Below the pieces are notes generated by a model. It did no database searches, had not been told where the DNA came from, and was given only the letters and a program-made list of their open reading frames with translations. A program made the position numbers and the translations under genes. Shown here one piece after another: positions 18,704 through 26,971 of a DNA stretch of 64,000 nucleotides. The stretch is from Nostoc sp. CHAB 5824. Lineage in GTDB: Bacteria > Cyanobacteriota > Cyanobacteriia > Cyanobacteriales > Nostocaceae. The stretch lies in the NCBI RefSeq assembly GCF_020829665.1, contig NZ_JAIVFT010000001.1:372001-436000 (forward strand). The letters run 5' to 3'. Within the stretch, counting starts at the first letter, position 1. Each line of letters starts with the position of its first letter.

Positions 18704-19408
18704 ATGGTAAACTTTAAAGGCAGTATTTTCCTCATCGTAGTTGTCTGTATCATGGCCACAGCCTTAGTAATATACTTACTAGGCAACATTGATCCAGCAC
18801 AAATCCAAGCTTGGCTTAGGTCTGCTGGGATCTGGGCACCGATTATTTATATTCTTCTGTATGTTGTAGCAACTGTACTTATTCTGCCCTCAACAGCACT
18901 TAATTTGACTGGTGGTGCAATTTTTGGCCCAGTATTAGGGACTATTTGGACTAGTTTAGCGGCAATTATTGCTGCAATTATTTCTTTTACTTTTACCCGC
19001 ACTATTGGACGTGAAGCAGTAGCCAAAAGACTAGCCGGAAAATGGCAAGCGATGGATGCTGAGGTGCGTCGGGCAGGATTATTTTATATGTTTGCTATTC
19101 GATTAGTAGCAGTTATGCCCTATGGTTTAGTAAACTTCACTGCGGGGCTAACTTCGATCAGTTTTAAAGATTATGTGCTAGGTACGAGCCTGGGCACGGT
19201 TCCTGGAGTTTTACCTTTTGTATTGCTAGGCAGTTACGGTTTAAAAGCTTTTAGTACAGGAGATTTCTTACCAGTGATATTTGCTCTGTCACTAACTGGA
19301 GTTCTAGTAGCAGCAGCAACATGGTATCGCCGTCGTCGCACATTTCCCTCAAAAGGTGTTGAGGTTTTTAAATCATCAAAAGATGACACAGATTCTCAAG
19401 ATAGCTAA
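18704..19408 (+). CDS. TVP38/TMEM64 (SNARE-associated/DedA-like) membrane protein
   Basis: This 234-residue integral membrane protein has an N-terminal helix (about 8-26) and the VTT/DedA-type core. The core includes LPSTALNLTGGAIFGPVLGT, a re-entrant glycine-rich loop, FTRTIGREA, then RLVAVMPYGLVNFTAGLTSI and GTVPGVLPF. The family includes lipid scramblases and transporters of undecaprenyl or other lipids; the exact substrate here is unknown. It lies 101 bases upstream of a GT2 glycosyltransferase on the same strand, a pairing consistent with polyprenyl-linked sugar or lipid metabolism, although this is inference. Confidence 0.88.
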   Translation: MVNFKGSIFLIVVVCIMATALVIYLLGNIDPAQIQAWLRSAGIWAPIIYILLYVVATVLILPSTALNLTGGAIFGPVLGTIWTSLAAIIAAIISFTFTRTIGREAVAKRLAGKWQAMDAEVRRAGLFYMFAIRLVAVMPYGLVNFTAGLTSISFKDYVLGTSLGTVPGVLPFVLLGSYGLKAFSTGDFLPVIFALSLTGVLVAAATWYRRRRTFPSKGVEVFKSSKDDTDSQDS

Positions 19409-19419
19409 ACCATATTCTT

Positions 19420-19450
19420 CTATCCCTTCATGGGTAGAGTATTCTGAATT
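19420..19450. repeat. 31-bp dispersed hairpin repeat
   Basis: The sequence includes CTATCCCTTCATGGGTAGAG, a hairpin, followed by TATTCTGAATT. The reverse complement recurs at 45414-45444 with one mismatch. In both places it lies just after a stop codon, so it may double as a terminator or mRNA-end stabiliser. Confidence 0.55.
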
Positions 19451-19509
19451 GTAACTCCTAATTCCTGACATTTATTTTATTTCTTTAAGCAAAGTGCAAG
19501 GATTTCTAG

Positions 19510-20496
19510 ATGCTTTTAAACAATGACAATATAGAAATTTCTGTGGTAGTTCCTATATACAATGAAGAACCTAATATAGACTACCTATTTAAACGATTAG
19601 TATCAATATTAGTTCGTTTGAACCTGAAATATGAGATTGTTTGTGTGAATGATGGTAGTAAAGATAATACTCTTAAATGTTTGGTTGAGCATTATTACCG
19701 TAACCCAGCAATTAAGGTGGTTAACTTGTCCCGTAACTTTGGCAAAGAAATTGCTCTAACGGCTGGTATTGACTATACAACAGGTGCAGCAGTAGTCCCA
19801 ATTGATGCGGATCTCCAAGATCCACCGGAATTAATTGAGGAGCTAATTGCTAAATGGCGTGAAGGTTATGATGTAGTTTATGCAACTCGTCGCTCACGTC
19901 AAGGAGAAAGCTGGATTAAGCGCTTCACTGCTGGTGCTTTCTATCAAACTATAGGTAAGTTGAGTCACACTCCAATTCCACCCAACACTGGGGATTTTCG
20001 TTTGCTAGATCGACGTGTAGTTAATGCTCTCAAACAAATGCCAGAACGCAATCGTTTTATGAAGGGTTTATTTGCTTGGGTTGGTTTTAAGCAAACCTCA
20101 ATACTATACGATCGCCCTGAACGTTATAAGGGAATTACTAAGTGGAATTATTGGAAACTTTGGAACTTTGCTATCGATGGTATTGCTTCATTTAGTTTAA
20201 TACCCTTAAAGGTTTGGAGCTACCTTGGTCTTGCTATATCCTTAATTTCATTTTCATACGGCAGTTTTTTAATAATTCGGACTTTGCTCTTTGGGATTGA
20301 TATTCCTGGTTATGCTTCTTTAATGGTAGCAGTACTCTTTTTAGGGGGAGTGCAACTCCTTAGTCTTGGCATGATAGGTGAATATCTTGGACGTGTCTAT
20401 GATGAAGTGAAAGGACGCCCGCTTTATTTAGTTCGAGATTCTTACGGCTTTATGCCTGAATCTATCGAGGAAAAATCTCTTTCTTCTCGTCTGTAA
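19510..20496 (+). CDS. GT2 polyprenyl-phosphate glycosyltransferase (DPM1/GtrB-like)
   Basis: The 328-residue protein has a GT-A domain: VVVPIYNEEPNID at the start, VNDGSKDNT, SRNFGKEIALTAG, then the metal/nucleotide motif DADLQDPPE and NTGDFRLLDR. Two C-terminal hydrophobic helices (about 235-260 and 270-295) anchor it in the membrane. This is the pattern of enzymes that load a sugar from a nucleotide donor onto dolichyl- or undecaprenyl-phosphate (DPM1, GtrB, ArnC). The sugar cannot be told from sequence. It follows the TVP38 gene on the same strand. Confidence 0.9.
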   Translation: MLLNNDNIEISVVVPIYNEEPNIDYLFKRLVSILVRLNLKYEIVCVNDGSKDNTLKCLVEHYYRNPAIKVVNLSRNFGKEIALTAGIDYTTGAAVVPIDADLQDPPELIEELIAKWREGYDVVYATRRSRQGESWIKRFTAGAFYQTIGKLSHTPIPPNTGDFRLLDRRVVNALKQMPERNRFMKGLFAWVGFKQTSILYDRPERYKGITKWNYWKLWNFAIDGIASFSLIPLKVWSYLGLAISLISFSYGSFLIIRTLLFGIDIPGYASLMVAVLFLGGVQLLSLGMIGEYLGRVYDEVKGRPLYLVRDSYGFMPESIEEKSLSSRL

Positions 20497-20592
20497 TAAA
20501 CAAAGAGGATGTTCGGAGGTATTATTTCATATATATTGCATTAGCAACTATAAATCGCAGTTTTATTTGCAAGTTTGTGTAAGACAAAAAAC

Positions 20593-23481
20593 CTACTTCT
20601 TCAGCGCCGGATACTGCTTCAAAACTTGCTGCAAATATTGCCCAGTATAAGACCTGGGATTTTTTGCAACTTCCTCCGGTGTGCCCACAGCAATCAATTC
20701 TCCGCCTTTGTCGCCACCTTCTGGCCCCAAATCTATCACCCAATCAGAACAACGAATTACATCTAAGTTATGTTCAATTACTAATATTGAATTACCTTTA
20801 TCTACCAATCTTTGCAACACATCCAATAATTTATGGACATCGTAAAAAGATAACCCTGTTGTCGGTTCATCTATTAAATAAAGTGTCTTACCTGTGGCGC
20901 GTCGAGATAGTTCTGTCGCCAATTTCACCCGTTGCGCTTCACCACCAGATAAGGTAGTCGCAGGTTGTCCTAATTGGACATAACCCAATCCGACATCAAA
21001 TAAAGTTTGCAAACGCGCGATCGCTTTGGGTATATTCTGGAAAAAGTCTAAGCTTTCCTCAACTGTCATTCTCAAAACATCAGAAATAGACTTATCTTTG
21101 TACTTCACTTGCAAAGTTTCGCGGTTGTATCTTGCACCTTTACAAATTTCGCATTGCACGTACACATCTGGGAGAAAGTTCATTTCAATCACATTCACGC
21201 CCTGGCCGCTACAAGCTTCGCAACGTCCACCTTTAACGTTGAAGGAAAATTGCCCAGGTTTGTAACCCCTAGCTTTTGCTTCTACTGTTTGGGAAAATAC
21301 ATCCCGAATGGCATCGAAAATTCCTGTATAAGTTGCAGGGTTAGAACGTGGTGTGCGTCCAATGGGCGATTGATCGATAACGATCGCTTTATCAATCGCG
21401 TTTAATCCCTGAATTTTATCCAAATGTCTGGGTAAGGGAACTTTCTTAGTTAAATGGTGTTGCAGAGATGGGTACAGTAATTCGTTAATCAGCGTAGATT
21501 TGCCAGAACCAGACACACCAGTGATGGACACGAGTTTACCTAGCGGAATGTCTACATCTATATTTTGTAAATTGTTGCGATGGGCATTTTTAATTCCCAA
21601 ACTGCGCCCATTTCCTTCTCGGCGTTCTGCTGGTGTGGTAATTACTCGCCTTCCTGATAAATATGCACCCGTCAAAGAATCTTCTGCTGCTAATAACGCC
21701 TGAAAATCACCTTGGGCGATAATATTTCCGCCGTGAATTCCTGCACCAGGGCCAATATCAACAATGTGGTTGGCTGCACGAATTGTTTCTTCATCGTGTT
21801 CAACGACAATTAATGTATTACCCAAATCGCGCAATTTAGTTAAGGTTTTGAGCAACCTGCCATTATCTCGTTGATGCAAACCAATACTCGGTTCATCTAA
21901 AACATAGAGAACTCCTGTTAAACCTGAACCAATTTGCGTTGCTAGACGAATTCGTTGGGCTTCGCCACCAGAAAGCGTCATAGCTGGACGGTCAAGGGTG
22001 AGATAATCTAAACCTACATCTAACAAAAATTGCAATCTAGCTTTGATTTCTCTCAGGACTAAATCAGCAATTTGTAACTGGCGATCGCTCAACTTGAATT
22101 GCTCAATTCTCTCTCGACAATCTCGAATCGATACCCCAGTTAATTCTAAAATTCCATATTGTCCCAACTTCACCGCCAAAGCTTCCGGTTTTAACCGTTT
22201 TCCCTGACAAACTTCACACGGTTGATCAATTAAATACTGCTCTAATTTTTGCTTAACTAATTCAGATCCACCCTCATATTGCCGTTGCAAAATTGGAATA
22301 GCACCTTTAAAACTCTGCTTTCTTTTTGCCTCTGCCGCTCGTTCATCTTTCTCTCCAAACAAAATAATTTGCTGCTGTTCTTCTGTCAGCTTGCTCCAAT
22401 TTGTCTGTAATTCAAATCCATAAATCTGCCCTACACTATAGAGTAATTCCAAGTAATAAGAATTATCTTTTTCTGACCAAGGCGCGATCGCAGCATAAAC
22501 TGGCGCTTCCCAGTCGGGTACGATCAAGTCTGGCGCAAATCTTCTTAAAGTCCCGATTCCATGACAGTGCGGACAAGCACCATAAGGCGAGTTAAAGGAG
22601 AACAATCGCGGCGATAATTCCTCCATTACCGCCCCATGTTCTGGACAGGCAAAATTTTCCGAAAATACTAATTCTTCTTCTTTTTCTTGTCCGTCGTCAC
22701 TAAGCAGACTCACAAGAATAGCTGCAATCCCACCCGATTGCTTGAGACACGTAGACAAGGAATCAACCAAACGCTCCTGAATATCAGCTTTTTTTACCAA
22801 GCGGTCAATTACCACTTCGATGGTGTGGGTAAAGTTTTTATCCAATTCAATAGAATCTGACAGTTCGCGGATCTCGCTATTGATCCGCACGCGGACAAAA
22901 CCTTGAGAAGCCAGACTTGACAAAAGCTTACGATGTGTGCCTTTTTTGCCCCGGACAACGGGTGCAAGAATTTGGAAGCGGGTGCGATCTGGTAATTCCA
23001 TAATGCGATCGCACATCTCATCGATTGTCTGGGGTGCAATACAGCGATCGCATATCGGACAATGTGGTTCGCCAGCCCGACCAAACAACAGCCGCAAATA
23101 GTCGTAAATCTCCGTCACCGTACCCACAGTGGAACGGGGGTTATGAGAGGTTGACTTTTGGTCAATAGAAATTGCTGGACTTAAACCTTCAATCGCCTCC
23201 ACATCCGGCTTATCCAACTGTCCTAAAAATTGCCGTGCATAGGCGCTGAGGGATTCTACGTACCGACGTTGCCCTTCAGCGAAAATAGTATCAAATGCTA
23301 GGGAAGACTTACCAGAACCAGAAACGCCAGTGAATACGATTAGGCGATCGCGTGGCAATTCCAAGTCAATATTTTTCAGATTATGCTGCCTAGCACCCCG
23401 AATCCGAATGGTATTCTGGCTGTTGTGGCTGGGGTACGGAAGATGTCCATTCAAGGATGCTGCTAGCTGTTTGTCTGACAT
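20593..23481 (-). CDS. uvrA: excinuclease ABC subunit A
   Basis: The 962-residue protein is full-length UvrA, the damage-sensing ATPase that loads UvrB in nucleotide excision repair. It has two ABC modules: Walker A GVSGSGKSS (52-60) and a second GVSGSGKST, and two signature sequences, LSGGEAQRIRL and LSGGEAQRVKL. Zinc-module cysteines appear in CPHCHGIG and in the CEACSGQG/CEICKGARY pair near the second module. The NPRSTVGT motif of the UvrB-binding region is present. The gene stands alone between a convergent GT2 gene and a divergent Uma2 gene. The start at 23481 gives a short polar leader before IRIRGARQHNLKN, the usual beginning. Confidence 0.97.
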   Translation of the reverse strand: MSDKQLAASLNGHLPYPSHNSQNTIRIRGARQHNLKNIDLELPRDRLIVFTGVSGSGKSSLAFDTIFAEGQRRYVESLSAYARQFLGQLDKPDVEAIEGLSPAISIDQKSTSHNPRSTVGTVTEIYDYLRLLFGRAGEPHCPICDRCIAPQTIDEMCDRIMELPDRTRFQILAPVVRGKKGTHRKLLSSLASQGFVRVRINSEIRELSDSIELDKNFTHTIEVVIDRLVKKADIQERLVDSLSTCLKQSGGIAAILVSLLSDDGQEKEEELVFSENFACPEHGAVMEELSPRLFSFNSPYGACPHCHGIGTLRRFAPDLIVPDWEAPVYAAIAPWSEKDNSYYLELLYSVGQIYGFELQTNWSKLTEEQQQIILFGEKDERAAEAKRKQSFKGAIPILQRQYEGGSELVKQKLEQYLIDQPCEVCQGKRLKPEALAVKLGQYGILELTGVSIRDCRERIEQFKLSDRQLQIADLVLREIKARLQFLLDVGLDYLTLDRPAMTLSGGEAQRIRLATQIGSGLTGVLYVLDEPSIGLHQRDNGRLLKTLTKLRDLGNTLIVVEHDEETIRAANHIVDIGPGAGIHGGNIIAQGDFQALLAAEDSLTGAYLSGRRVITTPAERREGNGRSLGIKNAHRNNLQNIDVDIPLGKLVSITGVSGSGKSTLINELLYPSLQHHLTKKVPLPRHLDKIQGLNAIDKAIVIDQSPIGRTPRSNPATYTGIFDAIRDVFSQTVEAKARGYKPGQFSFNVKGGRCEACSGQGVNVIEMNFLPDVYVQCEICKGARYNRETLQVKYKDKSISDVLRMTVEESLDFFQNIPKAIARLQTLFDVGLGYVQLGQPATTLSGGEAQRVKLATELSRRATGKTLYLIDEPTTGLSFYDVHKLLDVLQRLVDKGNSILVIEHNLDVIRCSDWVIDLGPEGGDKGGELIAVGTPEEVAKNPRSYTGQYLQQVLKQYPALKK

Positions 23482-23663
23482 ATTGGGCGGCGAAGAGGGA
23501 GTTTCCTATGAAACAGTCCTTAATAATACTATCTTTAATCGGTTTATTGTAGAACAATAGTACTGTTATAGTGAGTTATCATTCCAGATTCATGCCGCAG
23601 ACATACTTAAGAGTCTGCTAATTTGGAAGCATCCCGATTAAATATCCTTCTGAGGGCGAAGCT

Positions 23664-24431
23664 ATGGTATCGCAAATCCAACCGCCGACCCAGCCAGAGG
23701 TCATCTACCCAGATAGTGACGGACAACCAGTGGCAAATAATACCATACAGTTTGGCTGGATTGTAGAAATTAAGCAAAATATAGAGTGGCTATTTGCTGA
23801 CGAGCCAAATGTATTTGTCGCGGGGGATTTATTTTGGTATCCGGTAGAAGGACGCAACAAAATTGTTAACGATCCAGATGTGATGGTGGTATTGGGTAGA
23901 CCAAAAGGCGTAGGCGTAGCCCGTCGTAGACATCGCCTGTGCTACCAACAATGGAAAGAAGAGGGAATTGCACCACAAGTTGTGTTTGAAATTCTTTCTC
24001 CGAGCAACACCCAAACTGAAATGGACAAGAAATTACTTTTCTACGATCGCTATGGCGTAGAAGAGTACTACATTTACGATCCTGAGAAAAATAATTTGTG
24101 TGGATGGTTGCGTAGTAAAGATGGGTTAGATGTCATCCCCCAAATGGCAGATTGGGTTAGTCCTTTGTTAAAAATTCGCTTTGTTCCATCATCAGAGGGT
24201 TTACAGCTTTATCGCCCTGATGGAGAACGGTTTTTAACTTATACAGAAATTTCTCGCAACGCCGAGCAAGAACGCCAACGAGCAGAACAAGAACGACAAC
24301 GAGCAGAACAAGCAGAACAAGCCAGAAGAGATGCTATACCCCGATTATTGCAAATGAATTTGAGTATCGAACAGATTGCCCAAGCTTTGGGATTGTCAGT
24401 GGAAGAAGTGCGAACCCTTGCTCAGGAGTAA
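23664..24431 (+). CDS. Uma2 family protein (PD-(D/E)XK, DUF820) with in-frame repeat insertion
   Basis: This 255-residue protein has the Uma2/DUF820 PD-(D/E)XK nuclease-like core: NDPDVMVVLGRPK, PQVVFEILSPSN and DRYGVEEYYIYDP. A Q/E/R-rich coiled coil (QERQRAEQ repeats, about 194-218) and a C-terminal helix-turn-helix-like segment follow. Residues about 82-91 (VGVARRRHRL) are translated from a 29-bp dispersed repeat inserted within the core, where relatives have only two or three residues, so the fold may be strained. Uma2 genes are very abundant in cyanobacteria and their role is unresolved. Another Uma2 gene follows in the same orientation. Confidence 0.85.
   Translation: MVSQIQPPTQPEVIYPDSDGQPVANNTIQFGWIVEIKQNIEWLFADEPNVFVAGDLFWYPVEGRNKIVNDPDVMVVLGRPKGVGVARRRHRLCYQQWKEEGIAPQVVFEILSPSNTQTEMDKKLLFYDRYGVEEYYIYDPEKNNLCGWLRSKDGLDVIPQMADWVSPLLKIRFVPSSEGLQLYRPDGERFLTYTEISRNAEQERQRAEQERQRAEQAEQARRDAIPRLLQMNLSIEQIAQALGLSVEEVRTLAQE
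23908..23936 (+). repeat. 29-bp dispersed repeat inside Uma2 gene
   Basis: Starts GCGTAGGCGTAGCCCGTCG and ends ACATCGC; identical to the copy at 25478-25506. Here it is read in a frame without stops and adds about ten residues to the Uma2 protein. Confidence 0.9.
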
Positions 24432-24494
24432 TGCCATGTGCAATTTTTTAATCGGGCTATTCAAAATTGAAGTTGTACTTGAGATATTTTGATT

Positions 24495-25202
24495 ATGCTA
24501 GCCAATACAGCCACTCATAATGTCACTTGGGAAAAGTTACCTGATGATTTTGTTTTAGACAATGAGCCAGTGGATAACATTAATCAGCCACTCTTGGCTG
24601 CTGCTTTAACAGAAAGCTTGGAACTTGCTGGCAGATTACCCGCCGATGCTTTAACCATTACTAACTACGGTATCTGCGCCACTTTGAATAATCGATTTGT
24701 GGTCAAAGCGCCAGATTGGGGATATGTATCATCTATTCGAGTCTCACGAGAAGAAGTGAAGCGCAGTTATACCCCACGGCTCCAAGGTGATATTCCCGTA
24801 ATTGTGATGGAATTTCTCTCCGATACCGAAGGTGGAGAATATTCCAGTAAACCGACTTATCCCCCTGGTAAATGGTTTTATTATGAGCAGATTTTACAAG
24901 TGCCAAACTATGCCATTTTTGAACCAGATGGCGGAGTCTTAGAAGTTTATCGGCGAGATAATTTAGGACATTATCAACTGCAAACACCGGATGCCAACAA
25001 TCGTCACTGGATTGCCAAAATGAATTTGTTTTTAGGCGTATGGCAAGGAAGCCGAGAAAACCGCTCAGGTTATTGGTTACGTTGGTGGGATGAAAACGGC
25101 GAATTATTACTGTGGGGTTTGGAGTTAGCAGCAAAAGAACGCCAGCGTGCAGAGAGATTGGCTGCTCAGTTAAAAGCGCTGGGAGTGGAACCGGAGGTTT
25201 AA
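24495..25202 (+). CDS. Uma2 family protein (PD-(D/E)XK, DUF820)
   Basis: The 235-residue protein is of the DUF820/Uma2 family, recognised by PVIVMEFLSDTEGGEYS, YYEQILQVPNYAIFEPDGG and the C-terminal LRWWDENGELLLWG segment followed by a KERQRAERLAAQLKALG coiled coil. The acidic and Glu residues of the nuclease-like core are present, although the spacing differs from the neighbouring copy. The ATG at 24495 is preferred to a TTG two codons earlier. The stop codon lies just before a six-copy 42-bp tandem repeat. Function unknown; the family may act in nucleic-acid cleavage or mobility. Confidence 0.85.
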   Translation: MLANTATHNVTWEKLPDDFVLDNEPVDNINQPLLAAALTESLELAGRLPADALTITNYGICATLNNRFVVKAPDWGYVSSIRVSREEVKRSYTPRLQGDIPVIVMEFLSDTEGGEYSSKPTYPPGKWFYYEQILQVPNYAIFEPDGGVLEVYRRDNLGHYQLQTPDANNRHWIAKMNLFLGVWQGSRENRSGYWLRWWDENGELLLWGLELAAKERQRAERLAAQLKALGVEPEV

Positions 25203-25210
25203 CTCGGAAG

Positions 25211-25462
25211 TTCGACCTTTTTGCTCGGTCATTGATGTTCGAAACTCGGAACTTCGACCTTTTTGCTCGACCATTGGTGTTCGGAATTCGGAAGTTCGAC
25301 CTTTTTGCTCGGCCATTGGTGTTCGGAACTCGGAACTTCGACCTTTTTGCTCGACCATTGGTGTTCGGAACTCGGAACTTCGACCTTTTTGCTCGGCCAT
25401 TGGTGTTCAGAACTCGGAAGTTCGACCTTTTTGCTCGACCATTGGTGTTCGGAACTCGGAAC
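25211..25462. repeat. 42-bp tandem repeat, six copies
   Basis: Six head-to-tail units begin TTCGACCTTTTTGCTCG at 25211, 25253, 25295, 25337, 25379 and 25421. Each continues with ATTGGTGTTCGGAACTCGG or a close variant. The base pairs after GCTCG alternate between GGYC and GACC from unit to unit, hinting at an 84-bp unit of amplification. Because 42 is divisible by three, several frames stay open across it; none looks genuine. No unique spacers are present, so it is not CRISPR. Confidence 0.97.
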
Positions 25463-25477
25463 GCCAAGTTTATAACT

Positions 25478-25506
25478 GCGTAGGCGTAGCCCGTCGTAGA
25501 CATCGC
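25478..25506 (+). repeat. 29-bp dispersed repeat, intergenic copy
   Basis: Identical over 29 bases to 23908-23936. It directly follows the 42-bp tandem array. The spacer from 25463 to 25810 otherwise holds only a palindromic repeat and an AT-rich promoter region. Confidence 0.9.
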
Positions 25507-25615
25507 ATTTCTTTTTTAACAAGCGATCGCCTGACATACTATATTTAAACTCAGGATTACAGCCGACGATCGCATTTTCTCATCTCCCTACTGTCTTTAA
25601 TGTCCAATTTGGTAG

Positions 25616-25664
25616 GGTGTGTTAGCGATAGCATAACGCACCGAAAGTATTGGGATGGTGCGTT
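25616..25664. repeat. GGTGCGTTA palindromic repeat
   Basis: GGTGTGTTA (25616-25624) pairs with TAACGCACC (25634-25642) around AGCGATAGC, and another GGTGCGTTA follows at 25656-25664. This resembles a dispersed hairpin seen widely in cyanobacterial spacers. Confidence 0.6.
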
Positions 25665-25810
25665 AGCCAAGGGTATAAGACATCCTATGAGCTTACTTTA
25701 ATTCTTTTTGTATAATGTTTTTATTGACATGATGCGTCTGCCCTGGTGAAAAGTGCAACCTGTGAACACTAGTTCTAGGTTAACTAAAAATCTTTCTGAA
25801 TTATATAATT

Positions 25811-26473
25811 ATGAAATTTGCTTTCTCTATACCTTCTTTATTAGCTTATGCATCATCTATTGTGCTGCTTGGTTTTTCGCTACCATTAGTTACACAAATA
25901 CCAGCTTCTAATGCCTCTACTGACTGCCAAAGTCTTATGCCACCACATCTTAATACAATAGACGATTTCATAGGCATGGGACATTTTCAAGAGGACTGCC
26001 AAAAAGACTCACTCGCTGCGGTTTCTTCTTTCACGCAGGCAATTTGGCTAAATGCTAAAGCTGAAGAACCCTATTATCATCGTGCCAATGCTTACTATAC
26101 ACTTGGGAATTACAAAGCCGCAATGGCAGACTATACCGAAGTAATTAGGCAAAATACAGGTAGGCTTGGTTTTAGTAGTCCTGCATATTGGAATAGGGCT
26201 AGGGCTTATGAAAAATTAGGCGAAAAACAGAAAGCGATTTCAGATTTGACTCAATTAATTGGTGATAGTAGTTCCAATGTTGACGAGTACTTATTAAGAG
26301 GTAATCTTTACAAGGATTTAGGGAATAAAGAAAGTGCGAGGGCAGATTACAAAGTAACAGAAAAACTTATTCAGGAATATTTAAGTGGGTCTTTCGGAAG
26401 CGGTTTACAAGAGCCTCGATATCAAGAGATGCTGGAGAAAGTAAGAAATAATTTATCACAACTAAATTATTAA
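25811..26473 (+). CDS. exported TPR-repeat protein
   Basis: The 220-residue protein starts with a signal peptide (hydrophobic residues about 9-28, followed by TQIPASNAST). Residues about 50-190 form three or four TPR-like helix pairs, including EEPYYHRANAYYTLGNYKAAMADYTEVI, here split by position into two adjacent motifs, and AYWNRARAYEKLGEKQKAIS. Two cysteines (about 39 and 59) lie before the repeats. It is likely a periplasmic protein-binding scaffold. No enzymatic domain is seen. The gene stands alone, followed by a nested MITE-like element. Confidence 0.75.
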   Translation: MKFAFSIPSLLAYASSIVLLGFSLPLVTQIPASNASTDCQSLMPPHLNTIDDFIGMGHFQEDCQKDSLAAVSSFTQAIWLNAKAEEPYYHRANAYYTLGNYKAAMADYTEVIRQNTGRLGFSSPAYWNRARAYEKLGEKQKAISDLTQLIGDSSSNVDEYLLRGNLYKDLGNKESARADYKVTEKLIQEYLSGSFGSGLQEPRYQEMLEKVRNNLSQLNY

Positions 26474-26574
26474 CCAAAAGAGGCTATTGGGTGTGTAGTC
26501 TTTGAACTCCGTTAACGAGTCTTTGATACTCATGAAAATGACAGCAATTTTCACAAGCGTGAAATACATATAAT

Positions 26575-26910
26575 TGCAGGGGCACAATATATTCACAGGT
26601 GTCAACTTAAACTCAAACACTCAATTTACCGTAGTTTTAGATCCCCCAACCCCCAATAAATTGGGGGCACTTGGCTCTAATTCCCCCCTTTTTAAGGGGA
26701 GCCAGCGCGGTCTTCTCCCAAGGGGAGACGCTAAAAGCGATAGCGAAGCGGTAGCGAGTCATCGAGCGTCTGGGGTCTCCCCAAGTGGAGCGACTGGCGT
26801 GGGTTAGGGGGGATCTAAAATCTAGTTGGTACATCGAAAAATTCTGAAATGCTTATCACAATAGGCTTTCACGTTAAGTTGACACCAATGCAATATATTG
26901 TGCCCCTACA
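26575..26910. mobile_element. MITE-like element with 36-bp terminal inverted repeats
   Basis: The left end 26575-26610 (TGCAGGGGCACAATATATT ... GTCAACTTAA) and the right end 26874-26910 (opposite strand TGTAGGGGCACAATATATT ... GTCAACTTAA) match with few differences. The 336-bp element has no transposase. It encloses another inverted-repeat element (26636-26820), which in turn encloses a hairpin (26726-26771) absent from the related copy at 1876-1996. It occupies most of the 498-bp spacer 26474-26971. Confidence 0.65.
26636..26820. repeat. dispersed GATCCCCC-ended repeat, copy 2
   Basis: The ends TTTTAGATCCCCCAACCC (left) and GGGTTAGGGGGGATCTAAAA (right) are inverted repeats. It shares TTTAAGGGGAGCCAGCGC and GGGGTCTCCCCAAGTGGAGC with copy 1 at 1876-1996. 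An additional AGACGCT/AGCGTCT hairpin (26726-26771) interrupts it. Confidence 0.6.
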
Positions 26911-26971
26911 GGTGTAGTCTATTCAATTGGAAACCGTTGTAATCCTTAGCCGGATGCAACCTAATTAAATC

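Noticed and set aside
25211..25462. CRISPR array
   Set aside because: Units are directly adjacent with no unique spacers, and no cas genes lie in the window.
24733..25503. 256-codon minus-strand open frame and several shorter frames across the 42-bp repeats
   Set aside because: They stay open because 42 is a multiple of three and they run antisense through a clear Uma2 gene; the translation is repetitive with no family resemblance.
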